A stretch of DNA of 30,865 nucleotides from DASYYE01 sp035946955 (lineage in GTDB: Bacteria; Actinomycetota; Actinomycetes; Streptosporangiales; Streptosporangiaceae): positions 1 to 30,865 of the forward strand of contig DASYYE010000568.1 in NCBI GenBank assembly GCA_035946955.1. Reading direction: 5' to 3'. The position numbers were made by a program, and so were the translations under genes. The notes beneath the pieces are model-generated. The model searched no databases. It saw nothing but the letters and a program-made list of their open reading frames with translations, and was not told the origin of the DNA. Below, one piece after another: positions 1 to 7,943 of this stretch. Numbering within the stretch: the first letter of the stretch is position 1; each line of letters opens with the position of its first letter.

Positions 1-93
1 GTCAGCGACGCCAGCCAGCCGGACCTGCCGCAACTCATGCGGGATTCCCTAGCCGAGTTGCGGGCCGTGACTGCCATGCAGACCACCGCCTGA
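1..93 (+). CDS. C-terminal end of an unidentified protein (partial)
   Basis: Frame 1 is open from the window edge to a TGA at 91-93 and encodes about 30 residues ending in MQTTA. The residues are ordinary soluble-protein composition, with a short amphipathic stretch (LMRDSLAELRAV). I do not recognise the family. It is called a gene tail because the frame has high-GC codon use and is followed at 123-144 by a hairpin that could end its transcript. The start lies outside the window. Confidence 0.45.
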   Translation, partial: VSDASQPDLPQLMRDSLAELRAVTAMQTTA

Positions 94-122
94 CAGAGGA
101 AACGGGCACACCCCCCATCCGG

Positions 123-144
123 CTGGTTAGAGGCCCCTAACCAG
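123..144. terminator. Small hairpin between the gene tail and the PstS-like gene
   Basis: CTGGTTAG (123-130) and CTAACCAG (137-144) form a perfect 8-bp stem with a 6-nt loop. It begins 30 nt after the stop at 93 and has no T-run. It could be a terminator for the upstream gene or an operator for the gene starting at 217; the sequence does not decide between them. Confidence 0.4.
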
Positions 145-216
145 GCTCTAGGAATGCGTATCAACATCTGGAAGACTCGCCGAGCACGGGCACCCATCCG
201 GGGAAAGGGGAGCTGG

Positions 217-1398
217 ATGAGGAACCGCACAAGGCTGACCATGGTGGTAATTGGTTTCGCGGTCGCGGTCGCCCTGACCGTGGCCACCGGGGGGTCGGCG
301 ATCGCGGACCCGCCGAGCGGGGTGACGCCGGAGCCGACCGACATCGTGGGCGTCGGTACTGGACCCACGGCATTTCTGTTCGACCAGTTCTCTGTTGACT
401 ACAACAACCAGAGCCCGGCCGGGCCGCGCTTCTACAGCTGGGATGCTGTCAACCCGGCCACAGGCAGGCCTGGCGACCCGATCGTGACGAAGGCCGGCTG
501 CCCGGCCATTCCGCGGCCCAATGGCACCTCGGCTGGTATTGCCGCGCTGCAGCGCAACGTCCCCGACCCCGTGGATCCAGCGGCGTTCTGCATCGACTAT
601 GCCCGGTCCTACCGGGTCCGCCAGTCTTCCGACCCGCCGCTCGCGCCGGGTGGCGTGGTATTCGTCGACATGGCCAGTGACGCGGTGACCTACGCCACGC
701 GAGATGCGTCCAGTGGCGGGACCAACGCCCCAGGCAATCTGCGTGCCGGGCAGCTTAAGGCCATCTACAAATGCCTGGTCACCAACTGGGACCAGGTCGG
801 TGGGCCGAATGCACCGATCCACGCGTTTCTGCCACAGCAGTCATCAGAGGTCAGGTCGTTCTTCCTCACCGCGCTCGGCGGCGGCAAGACCCCGATCAAA
901 CCGGGTGCCTGTGTCAGTACCCAGGGCAACACACTGAGAGAGAACCAGGGCGTCAGCCAGGTTCTCAATGACCCGGACGCGATCGTCCCGTACTCGGTAG
1001 CGGCCTACATAGCGCAGGTGTACCACTCAGCCGCCTGCCTCAATTCCGGCTGCACTGGCAATCCCGTGTGCGTACCAGTCGCGCCGGAGAACCTGTTCGG
1101 CTGCGACCAGCATGGCGTGCTGGGTCTCAACGAGATCAACGGCACCAAGCCACTCAGCACCTGGCCGCCACCGCCGCCGCCTTGCCCGCAGTGCCAGATC
1201 AACCTCGGCTTCAGCGCGCTGTTCCAGCACTTCGTGTACACGGTGGTCCGTTACGACGAGACCACCCCGGACCACATCCCGCTTGCCCTGGAGCAGTTCT
1301 TCGGCAGCCAGGGCTGGGTCTGCACAGACTCGGCGGCTGTGACGGACATTCACGACTACGGGTTCCATCACGACTGCGGAACCCCGCACGACAGGTAG
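217..1398 (+). CDS. Secreted PstS-like (periplasmic-binding-protein fold) protein
   Basis: A 393-residue exported protein. The start is placed at ATG 217 because a GAAAGGGG ribosome site lies just upstream and the signal peptide then begins cleanly: basic MRNRTR, a hydrophobic core to about residue 25, and an A-x-A-type site near AIAD. The first mature strand (DIVGVGTGPTAFLFDQF) and the later LKAIYKCLVTNWDQVGG region resemble phosphate-binding PstS proteins, in which that segment is 'l..If.G.i.nW..vgG'. About ten cysteines suggest disulfides in the exported protein, and there is a WPPPPPPCPQC proline run near residue 325. No lipobox Cys is visible, so it is probably released rather than membrane-anchored. 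No ABC permease or ATPase lies nearby, so transport is unproven. It ends one base before the stop of the convergent regulator gene. Confidence 0.7.
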   Translation: MRNRTRLTMVVIGFAVAVALTVATGGSAIADPPSGVTPEPTDIVGVGTGPTAFLFDQFSVDYNNQSPAGPRFYSWDAVNPATGRPGDPIVTKAGCPAIPRPNGTSAGIAALQRNVPDPVDPAAFCIDYARSYRVRQSSDPPLAPGGVVFVDMASDAVTYATRDASSGGTNAPGNLRAGQLKAIYKCLVTNWDQVGGPNAPIHAFLPQQSSEVRSFFLTALGGGKTPIKPGACVSTQGNTLRENQGVSQVLNDPDAIVPYSVAAYIAQVYHSAACLNSGCTGNPVCVPVAPENLFGCDQHGVLGLNEINGTKPLSTWPPPPPPCPQCQINLGFSALFQHFVYTVVRYDETTPDHIPLALEQFFGSQGWVCTDSAAVTDIHDYGFHHDCGTPHDR

Positions 1399-4212
1399 CT
1401 ACTCCCGGTCTGCCACCGGCTGGCGGGCCTCGGGAACGCCGAGGCCGGCGCAGGTTTCCATGGCCTGCCGCCGGTGTCGGCCAGCCAGGTCGTAGTGGCC
1501 GGTGGCGTCATAGGCTCCGGCAAGGCCGAGGTGGGCGCGAGCCTGCTCGTAGCGAGCGCCGGTACGGCGGGCCAGGCCGAGCGCGGCAGTGAAACTGCTG
1601 CGGGCCTGCTCGGGCTGGCCGGTGGCGAGCTGGGTCTCCGCGAAACTGTTGAGCGCGTCGGTCTCGCCGCCCCAGTCGCCGATCTTCCGGTAGAGGGCCA
1701 GTGCCTGCTCGTAGTGCCCGGCTGCGTCGGTTTGCTGGTCCTGCTGCTGACAGATACCGCCGAGCCGGCAGATTGCGCGGGCCTCGGCACGCTGGTTGCC
1801 GGTCTGGCGCGTGAGGGTGAGTGCGGCAGTGTGACGGGAGCGGGCCGCTTCAGGTTGGCTGGCCGCCAGCAGGGTCTCTCCGGCACCGTTGAGCGCGTCG
1901 GCTTCACCCTCGCGGTCACCGATCTCCCGGAAACCCTCCAATGCCTGCTGGTGGTGCGCGGCCGCTTCCGCATGCCGCCCCTGCCGGTACCTTGCCTCAC
2001 CGAGCCTGGTCAGTGCCCACGCGGCGACACGCCGGTCACCGAGTTCGCGGGCCAGCCCCATGGCCTGTACCTGAAGGTCCGCGGCCTGCTGGTAGTTGCC
2101 CTGCCGATAGCAGACCGCGCCCAGGTTGGTCAGCGCGATCGCCTCACCAAACCGGTGGCCCACCTCACGGTACCGAGCCAGGGCCTGTTCGATGCGCTCG
2201 ACAGCATGCTTGTAACGCCCCTGTCTCAGGTAGACAAGGCCGAGGTTGGACAGCGAGATGGCCTGGCCGGTCACATCATCGAGGTCGCGGTAGAGGGCAA
2301 GGGCCTGGCTCTGGCAGCGCGCCGACTGGGGGTAGCGGCCCTGCTCGTCATGGACGAGGGCGAGGTTGCCCAGGGCCCTGGCCTGGGCGAGCTTGTCGCC
2401 GGCGGCGCGCGCTAGGGCAAGCGCCTCGCGATGGCATCGGGTGGCCTCTTCGTAGCGGCCCTGCCTGCCGTGGAAGGCGCCGAGGCTGGCCAGTGCACTG
2501 GCTTGGGCGGCCTGGTCGCCGCGGTCACGAGCGGCCTTCAGCGCGTGGGTGCAGATGACGAGGCCCTCGATGTCGTGCCCGCTGTGCAGATACCGGTGCA
2601 GGGTAGCGGCCAGGCGAATGGCATGGCCCGGCCAGCCGTGCTCGGCTCCATGGGCGGCGATCGCCACCAGCGTGGGGAGCTCGGCGTCCAGCCAGGCCCG
2701 GGCGGCAGGGGCATCAGCCAGCGAGGGAATCGGCACGTTGGTCTGCGGCGGCTCGGGGCGGTGGTGACGTTCGGCCGGGTGCAGGTGATCCATAGCGGCG
2801 GCGCAGGCGGCGAGGTAGTAGTCGAACAACCCGGTCAGCGCCTCCTGCCGGGCCTGGTCAGTGTCGTGGGCCGCCAGTCCGGCGGCATAGGCGCGGAGCA
2901 GGTCGTGCATGCCATAACGGCCCGCCTCACTCGCCTGGATCAGGTGCGTGCTGGCCAGCTGGCCCAGCAGCCGGCCCGCCTGCGCCGCGCCCGTCCCGGC
3001 CAGCGCCGCGGCCGCGAAGCGGTCCCAGTCGGCCCCCGGGTGCATGCCCAGCAGCCGGAACATCCGGGCCGCATCGTCTGGCAGGTGCCGGTAGGACCAG
3101 GAGAACACGCTGGCCACGGCGGCGCGGGGATCCCCACCCGCATCCAGCCGCGCCAGCGGCCCCGCTTCCTCGGCTAGTTCGGCGACCAGTTCGGCGAGCG
3201 GCGTATCGGGCCGGGCCGCGGCCAGCTCGGCAGCCACCCGCAACGCCAGCGGCAGCCTGGCGCACAGCCCGGCCAGCGTGTGGGCGGCGGACGGCTCGGC
3301 TTCGGCCCGGCCACCGATCAACGCGCGCAGCAGTGCGACCGCATCGTCACCGGGCAGCAGGTCCAGGTCGAGACGGTGCGCACCGTCTCGCGCTACCAGC
3401 CCAGCGAGAGCGTCTCTGCTGGTCACCAGCACCATCACCGACCCGCTGCCAGGCAGCAGCGGCCGGACCTGCGCCACCGTCGCGACGTTGTCCAGCACCA
3501 CCAGCAGCTGCTTCCCGGCCACCACCGACCGGTAACGGGCCGCCCGTTCGGCCTCGTCCAGCGGGATGTCCTGGCCAGCCACGCCCAGGGCCCGCAAGAA
3601 CCCGGCCAGCGCTTCTGCGGGCGCGACCGGCTGGTCGGGGTCATAGCCGCGCAGGTTGACGTACAGCTGCCCGTCGGGGAACGCGGACGCCGCCCGGTGC
3701 GCCCAGCGGACCGCCAATGCGGTCTTGCCCACCCCCGCCGTCCCGGACACCGCCGAGATCACCACTGGGCCCGGCATCGCGCCGATGTCCGGCCTGGCGG
3801 TCGTGGGCAGCAGCAGGTCCAGTTCGGCCAGCTCAACCGCACGGCCGGTGAAGGAGTCCACATCGGCCGGCAGCTCCCGCGGCACCGGCCGGACTGGCCC
3901 GCTCCCGGTGCCCGTGACCACGTGGGCTGCTTGCGTGTCCGCCCTGACGGCCAGCACCTGCGCAACCGGAACCCGGCCGCGGGCCGCCGCGACGAACAGA
4001 CCGCGCGCGGGCCCGGTCAGGCCCAGTGCGTCGGCCAGCAGTCCAGCCGTGTCCTTCTGGGCTGACCGGTGGATGCCGCGCTCCAGGTCACTGACTGTCC
4101 GTGGGCTCAGCATCGCGGCCCTGGCGAGCTCCTCCTGCGTCAGCCCCGACTCGTTCCGCAACAGCCGCAGCAAGCTGGCGAAATCCGGTGCAGCCCGCTC
4201 TTCCACCGCCAA
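1399..4212 (-). CDS. XRE-family HTH / NB-ARC / TPR (STAND-type) regulator
   Basis: A 937-residue regulator in three parts. Residues about 10-65 form an XRE-type helix-turn-helix (LTQEELARAAMLSPRTVSDL). Residues about 120-400 are an NB-ARC-type NTPase with a P-loop at 156-164 (SGTAGVGKT), the hhGRxxEL-like FTGRAVELAEL just before it, and Walker B at 236-241 (LLVVLD) followed by a TSRD sensor-like segment near 265. The C-terminal half, from about residue 540, is a run of tetratricopeptide repeats (for example ARALGNLALVHDEQGRY). Such STAND proteins are known as signal-responsive transcription factors in actinomycetes; unlike AfsR this one has no SARP (BTAD) DNA-binding module. It is divergent from the vWD-domain gene, which makes the 4213-4449 region its likely target, an inference. 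The target and ligand cannot be read from the sequence. Confidence 0.85.
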   Translation of the reverse strand: MAVEERAAPDFASLLRLLRNESGLTQEELARAAMLSPRTVSDLERGIHRSAQKDTAGLLADALGLTGPARGLFVAAARGRVPVAQVLAVRADTQAAHVVTGTGSGPVRPVPRELPADVDSFTGRAVELAELDLLLPTTARPDIGAMPGPVVISAVSGTAGVGKTALAVRWAHRAASAFPDGQLYVNLRGYDPDQPVAPAEALAGFLRALGVAGQDIPLDEAERAARYRSVVAGKQLLVVLDNVATVAQVRPLLPGSGSVMVLVTSRDALAGLVARDGAHRLDLDLLPGDDAVALLRALIGGRAEAEPSAAHTLAGLCARLPLALRVAAELAAARPDTPLAELVAELAEEAGPLARLDAGGDPRAAVASVFSWSYRHLPDDAARMFRLLGMHPGADWDRFAAAALAGTGAAQAGRLLGQLASTHLIQASEAGRYGMHDLLRAYAAGLAAHDTDQARQEALTGLFDYYLAACAAAMDHLHPAERHHRPEPPQTNVPIPSLADAPAARAWLDAELPTLVAIAAHGAEHGWPGHAIRLAATLHRYLHSGHDIEGLVICTHALKAARDRGDQAAQASALASLGAFHGRQGRYEEATRCHREALALARAAGDKLAQARALGNLALVHDEQGRYPQSARCQSQALALYRDLDDVTGQAISLSNLGLVYLRQGRYKHAVERIEQALARYREVGHRFGEAIALTNLGAVCYRQGNYQQAADLQVQAMGLARELGDRRVAAWALTRLGEARYRQGRHAEAAAHHQQALEGFREIGDREGEADALNGAGETLLAASQPEAARSRHTAALTLTRQTGNQRAEARAICRLGGICQQQDQQTDAAGHYEQALALYRKIGDWGGETDALNSFAETQLATGQPEQARSSFTAALGLARRTGARYEQARAHLGLAGAYDATGHYDLAGRHRRQAMETCAGLGVPEARQPVADRE

Positions 4213-4291
4213 CCGCCCCTCGCACCGCTACAGCTGACCTGCCATGCCCAAGACGGCACAGAGCTGCGTGAACCAAGCGTACGCACTGGGT

Positions 4292-4334
4292 TATGTGGAC
4301 GCTATGTGGGTCATGTGTGGGCGATCACGTGTGG
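4292..4334. promoter_or_regulatory. Phased TATGTGG direct repeats between divergent genes
   Basis: TATGTGG occurs at 4292-4298 and 4303-4309, exactly 11 bp apart, followed by related ATGTGTGG (4313-4320) and ACGTGTGG (4327-4334). Direct heptamers at one helical turn are the usual layout for tandem regulator binding. The cluster sits between the XRE/NB-ARC/TPR gene and the vWD-domain gene. The binding protein is not known; the adjacent regulator is the simplest guess. Confidence 0.4.
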
Positions 4335-4363
4335 TCTCCACCGTCGCCGCCGCCGACATTGGT

Positions 4364-4396
4364 GCTACCTGCGGCGACAGGGGTGCCGCAGGTAGC
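4364..4396. promoter_or_regulatory. 12-bp perfect inverted repeat upstream of the vWD gene
   Basis: GCTACCTGCGGC (4364-4375) and GCCGCAGGTAGC (4385-4396) are perfectly complementary around a 9-nt loop. The repeat ends 53 nt before the chosen start at 4450. It could be an operator, a 5' leader hairpin of the plus-strand transcript, or an end-of-transcript structure. It has no T-run. Confidence 0.5.
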
Positions 4397-4449
4397 CGCC
4401 CGGTAAGGCATGGGCATGCGGGCGGCCAGTCGATGTCATGGAGGCACAC

Positions 4450-6414
4450 ATGCATGTACCACGGCTCCCGGCCCGATGGCCCGGACGACCAAGCCACGGC
4501 ACACCTACCGGAGGGCGGCGCCCGCTGCGTGGGCGCTCATCCACAGTCCTCGGCGCGGCGGCCATGGCAGGCTTGCTGGCGGTGCTCGGGACGTCGGCGG
4601 CATCCGCCTCCGGCACACCGCCGCCGGTCAGCACCGCGAGATGGGAGCAGGCCATCAAGCAGCTGAAGGTTCCCGCTCATGGCTGCTTCCACGCGTCCTA
4701 CCCTGCGATCCAGTGGCTCAAGACCCGGTGCGTAGCCGCCCCGCACCGTCCCTATCCACCTGCACCTGGGCTCGGCCTGCGCCCAACGGCGCGCCGGGGC
4801 GGCCCGCAGATCGTGGGCAACGGTGTCGACTACGCGGCCGAGGTCAGCGGGTCGCTTTCCAGCGTTACCGGTTCGTTCGGTGCCGCCACCGCGGTGAACA
4901 CCGAGACCGGGCAGCAGAATGGCATTGGTGGCCAGGTCGCGAACACCTTCTCGCTGCAGCTCAATGCCAAGCCGTTCAGCACGCCGGTCTGCGCGGGGTC
5001 CGGCACCCCGGGTATCTGCCTGGGCTGGCAGCAGTTCGTCTACTCGACGACCTACAACGTGGTCTTCATGCAGTACTGGCTGCTGAACTGGAACGCGGCC
5101 TGCCCGGCGGGGTGGTTCGCCTACTCCGTGGACTGTTACACCAACTCCGGCGCCAGCACCCTGTTTGGCGGGCCGCTGGCCGTCACCGACCTGCCCTCCA
5201 CGAGCCTGACCGGCACTGTCGCCGGAGGTGGCAACGACTCGGTGGCGCTGACCTCTGGGGTCGGCAGCGCCACGGCCGTCAACTCGGATGGCGTGCTGGA
5301 CATCGCGGGAAACTGGACCGGTGTCGAGTGGGGCGTCTTCGGCGACTGCTGCGGCACCGAGGCGAACTTCGGCGCGGGCACCACACTGGCGGTCACGACG
5401 AACACGCACAACGGCACCACCACGGCACCGACCTGCGTGTATGAGGGCTTCACCGGGGAGACGAACAACCTGTTCCTCGCCCCGACCCCCGGCCTCCTGG
5501 TCGCGCCGTCACCGGAGCTGATCTCCGATCAGACCTCCAGCCCATCCGGCGTACCGTCATGCGCTACCGCCCACGGAATCGGCGACACTCATCTGGATAC
5601 GTTCAGCAACCTGTTCTATGACTTCCAGGCAGCGGGCGATTTCCAGCTGGCCAATGCGCCGAACTTCAGGGTGCAGAACCGGCAGGTGTCGGGGGCGCCA
5701 GTCTGGCCCAATGCCGACGTGAACCAGGCGGTCGCAGCCCAGTTCGGCTCATCCAAGGTCGCGGTCTGTGCTGCTTCGCAGCCCGGCGGGGCTGTGGGCC
5801 AGCTCTACGTCAATGGCGCGAACGTGAACCTGCCCAATGGCGGACAGCTGAACCTGCCGAACGGCAGTGTCTCGCTGAACGGGAACACCTACACGGTCCA
5901 GGACTTGAGCGGGAACTCGCTGGCGGCGACCGTCAACACCAATGGTGCCCTCAACTGGATCGACGCTCATGTGGGCCTGGGCCGCTGGCCCGAACCGGTC
6001 ACCGGCCTGCTCGCCAGCGCCACGACCAACCCGGACGCCGTCACTACCCGCGGCGGCACCGTGCTGACCGCACCGTTCGGCTTCAGCAGGTTCTACGGCA
6101 CCTATGCCAAGAGTTGGCGGGACGCTACGACTCAGGATCTGCTCAACGTCTGCGGCACGCCACCGGCCCCCACCACGGCGACCAACGTGTTCTATGCCAA
6201 CAACCTCCCACCGGCGCTTGCCCAGCAGGCCCAGGCGATCTGCCTGAGCCGCGGCGTGCGCGCGACCGCGCTCCTCAACGCCTGCACAGTCGATGAGGCA
6301 GTGACGGGTGAAATAGCCCCGGGGGTCTACAAGACCCTGCCCGCCCAAGTCATCTGGGGCAAGATCAAGCCGCCCATCGCTCGCCTCGGTGGCGCTTCCG
6401 TCACGCGCCGCTGA
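4450..6414 (+). CDS. Secreted protein with von Willebrand factor type D domain
   Basis: 654 residues from ATG 4450, chosen because GGAGG (4440-4444) lies 5 nt upstream; an in-frame ATG at 4438 overlaps that site. The long N-terminus carries GRRPLRG and then a hydrophobic segment ending SAASASG, a signal peptide that may be Tat-type (inference). Residues about 120-330 form a beta-rich module with NGIGGQVANTFSLQLN and a Cys/Trp-rich stretch (MQYWLLNWNAACPAGWFAY). From about residue 375 a vWD domain follows: GIGDTHLDTFSNLFYDFQ then AAGDFQLANAPNF, matching the family 'GDpHl.TFDg..Ydfqa.GeF.l' pattern. vWD domains mediate adhesion and multimer assembly in eukaryotic proteins; the bacterial role is unknown. 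The gene is divergent from the NB-ARC/TPR regulator and ends at a strong hairpin. Confidence 0.75.
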   Translation: MHVPRLPARWPGRPSHGTPTGGRRPLRGRSSTVLGAAAMAGLLAVLGTSAASASGTPPPVSTARWEQAIKQLKVPAHGCFHASYPAIQWLKTRCVAAPHRPYPPAPGLGLRPTARRGGPQIVGNGVDYAAEVSGSLSSVTGSFGAATAVNTETGQQNGIGGQVANTFSLQLNAKPFSTPVCAGSGTPGICLGWQQFVYSTTYNVVFMQYWLLNWNAACPAGWFAYSVDCYTNSGASTLFGGPLAVTDLPSTSLTGTVAGGGNDSVALTSGVGSATAVNSDGVLDIAGNWTGVEWGVFGDCCGTEANFGAGTTLAVTTNTHNGTTTAPTCVYEGFTGETNNLFLAPTPGLLVAPSPELISDQTSSPSGVPSCATAHGIGDTHLDTFSNLFYDFQAAGDFQLANAPNFRVQNRQVSGAPVWPNADVNQAVAAQFGSSKVAVCAASQPGGAVGQLYVNGANVNLPNGGQLNLPNGSVSLNGNTYTVQDLSGNSLAATVNTNGALNWIDAHVGLGRWPEPVTGLLASATTNPDAVTTRGGTVLTAPFGFSRFYGTYAKSWRDATTQDLLNVCGTPPAPTTATNVFYANNLPPALAQQAQAICLSRGVRATALLNACTVDEAVTGEIAPGVYKTLPAQVIWGKIKPPIARLGGASVTRR

Positions 6415-6423
6415 CACACCACA

Positions 6424-6461
6424 TGGCATGGCCGCCGCTGCGCGCAGTGGCGGCCATGCCA
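6424..6461. terminator. Bidirectional hairpin terminator
   Basis: A near-perfect 38-nt hairpin: TGGCATGGCCGCC (6424-6436) pairs with GGCGGCCATGCCA (6449-6461), and the apex CTGCGCGCAG is itself self-complementary, with one G.T pair between. It lies between two convergent genes, 10 nt past the stop of one and 13 nt from the stop of the other. There is no T-run, as is common for actinobacterial terminators. Confidence 0.75.
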
Positions 6462-6474
6462 CGTCATGCGCTGG

Positions 6475-7884
6475 CTATTGGCGGCGTGCCACCCAGCAAG
6501 GAAGAGGTAGCTTATTGGGCGGGTTCGCCCAGTAAAAGAGCGGCTCCATTACCGATGGGGCTTGCTGCTGACAGGAATCGCGGAACCTGCTGACAGCCTG
6601 TGGCCAGTCAGGTCCAGCGGTGCGGAGGTTCACGTAACGGAAATCGGCTGTCCAGGTAACCGCCAGTACGGCGATAATCGCGGCCGCCGCCAACTGGTGA
6701 ATTATATTCCAACACCTGTCGCCACCGCTGAGCAGCCAGGTATCGGCGATCACAATTGCCAGCGAAGTAATCAGCAGGATAGGTGCGGCGGTGTAACGCG
6801 AGCCGGGCAGCCATTCATTGGTCACCGGGCTGGTCGTTACCCATGGGCGGGACATCGCCGGAACCACGGTCAGCAAGATTCCGAGAACCAGTGCAGTGAC
6901 CGCGAACAGGCGAAGCCGCGTGCCGCCCCGGATTATTGCCCACCCGGCCATGGCCGCGACCGCGCATCCCGCAATAACCACGAGGGGGCCGCTTCCCGAC
7001 TCCGTGTGCCACCACTGCGCCAGGTGCCAGCCGGTAACGGCCGCCACAAGCACGTGGTGGAAGTAGTAGTTGAGCGCGTCAGGCAGCGAACCTTCCACTG
7101 GCGGCAAGCCCGAACCCAGGCTGACGCCGACCTGCAGCGCGAGCCCGGTGAACCAGCCTGCCGCGGCGGCATGCTCCCGGAGTCGTGGCAGCGCGATCAC
7201 GCGCATCGCCACCAGTGGCGCATAGAGGACCGCGAGTCCCTGCGCGGTCATCGCGGCAAAGCCGATGATGAACGCAACCGTCATGCCCGCCCGGGCCCGA
7301 GGGCGCCATAGGAGCAGCCAGAACGTTGTGAACAGCAGGTACCAGGAGGTATTGACATCGGTGTTGGCGATCTCAATAACTGCGGTCGGGAGCAATATGA
7401 CTGATGCGGCGAGCAGTGCCCGCAGCCATGGCTTGCGCACATGACCCGAACTTGCATGGAAAACGAACAGGGCGCAGCCGGACGCCACCAGCGCGCCAGC
7501 AACCGCCAGCCCAGTTGCGGCGTCAGCAAGTGGCAGCTTTGCTGTGGCGTCAGCTATCAATTGCTGGGGCAACTGCAGATATCCCAGTTCCGCCCCACCG
7601 TGCCAGGGGGAGCGGCACGGCCCGCAGCCTCGCACAGGTGCACTGTGGAACAGGCTGCTGACCGGATGGAACAACGCATTGGGCAGAAATATACGGCCGT
7701 CCTCAGCCCAGATCGTGTCCCACGCGGGGTGCCCACCCTGGCGGATGAGCAGGACGAATGTTCCGAATACCAGGGCCGCCAGGTTCATCGCCAGTGTGGA
7801 AAGAGCCGCCGCGCGCGTGCGTATTCGAGGTTCTGGCGTCTCTGGGAACAGCTGCGCCAAGATAAGAGCAGTACGTCGAAACAC
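6475..7884 (-). CDS. Polytopic membrane protein, GT-C glycosyltransferase-like
   Basis: 469 residues from GTG 7884, which has a clean TGAGGAG site 6 nt upstream; the frame stays open into the upstream permease gene, but that extension is a shadow. After a short basic N-terminus the protein shows about ten hydrophobic segments (for example AMNLAALVFGTFVLLI and FAVTALVLGILLTVVPA). Between the first two segments is WDTIWAEDGRIFLPNA (about 55-70), an acidic loop of the sort seen in uncharacterised actinobacterial GT-C-like proteins, where such residues bind the lipid-phosphate sugar donor. A sugar or polyprenyl-phosphate transferase is therefore possible but not shown. Codon use is visibly less GC-biased than in neighbours (ATT, AAT and TAT codons near the C-terminus), which may point to transfer. 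It starts 59 nt after the antiporter gene on the same strand and may be cotranscribed. Confidence 0.65.
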   Translation of the reverse strand: MFRRTALILAQLFPETPEPRIRTRAAALSTLAMNLAALVFGTFVLLIRQGGHPAWDTIWAEDGRIFLPNALFHPVSSLFHSAPVRGCGPCRSPWHGGAELGYLQLPQQLIADATAKLPLADAATGLAVAGALVASGCALFVFHASSGHVRKPWLRALLAASVILLPTAVIEIANTDVNTSWYLLFTTFWLLLWRPRARAGMTVAFIIGFAAMTAQGLAVLYAPLVAMRVIALPRLREHAAAAGWFTGLALQVGVSLGSGLPPVEGSLPDALNYYFHHVLVAAVTGWHLAQWWHTESGSGPLVVIAGCAVAAMAGWAIIRGGTRLRLFAVTALVLGILLTVVPAMSRPWVTTSPVTNEWLPGSRYTAAPILLITSLAIVIADTWLLSGGDRCWNIIHQLAAAAIIAVLAVTWTADFRYVNLRTAGPDWPQAVSRFRDSCQQQAPSVMEPLFYWANPPNKLPLPCWVARRQ

Positions 7885-7943
7885 TGTTCTCCTCAGTCGG
7901 GCCTCGGCGCCGCGCCGGGAACGGCCACCTCCCAGGCGGCGGG

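Noticed and set aside
1474..2415. 313-codon plus-strand frame over the TPR region
   Set aside because: It mirrors the TPR repeats of the regulator; the minus strand has the HTH and P-loop.
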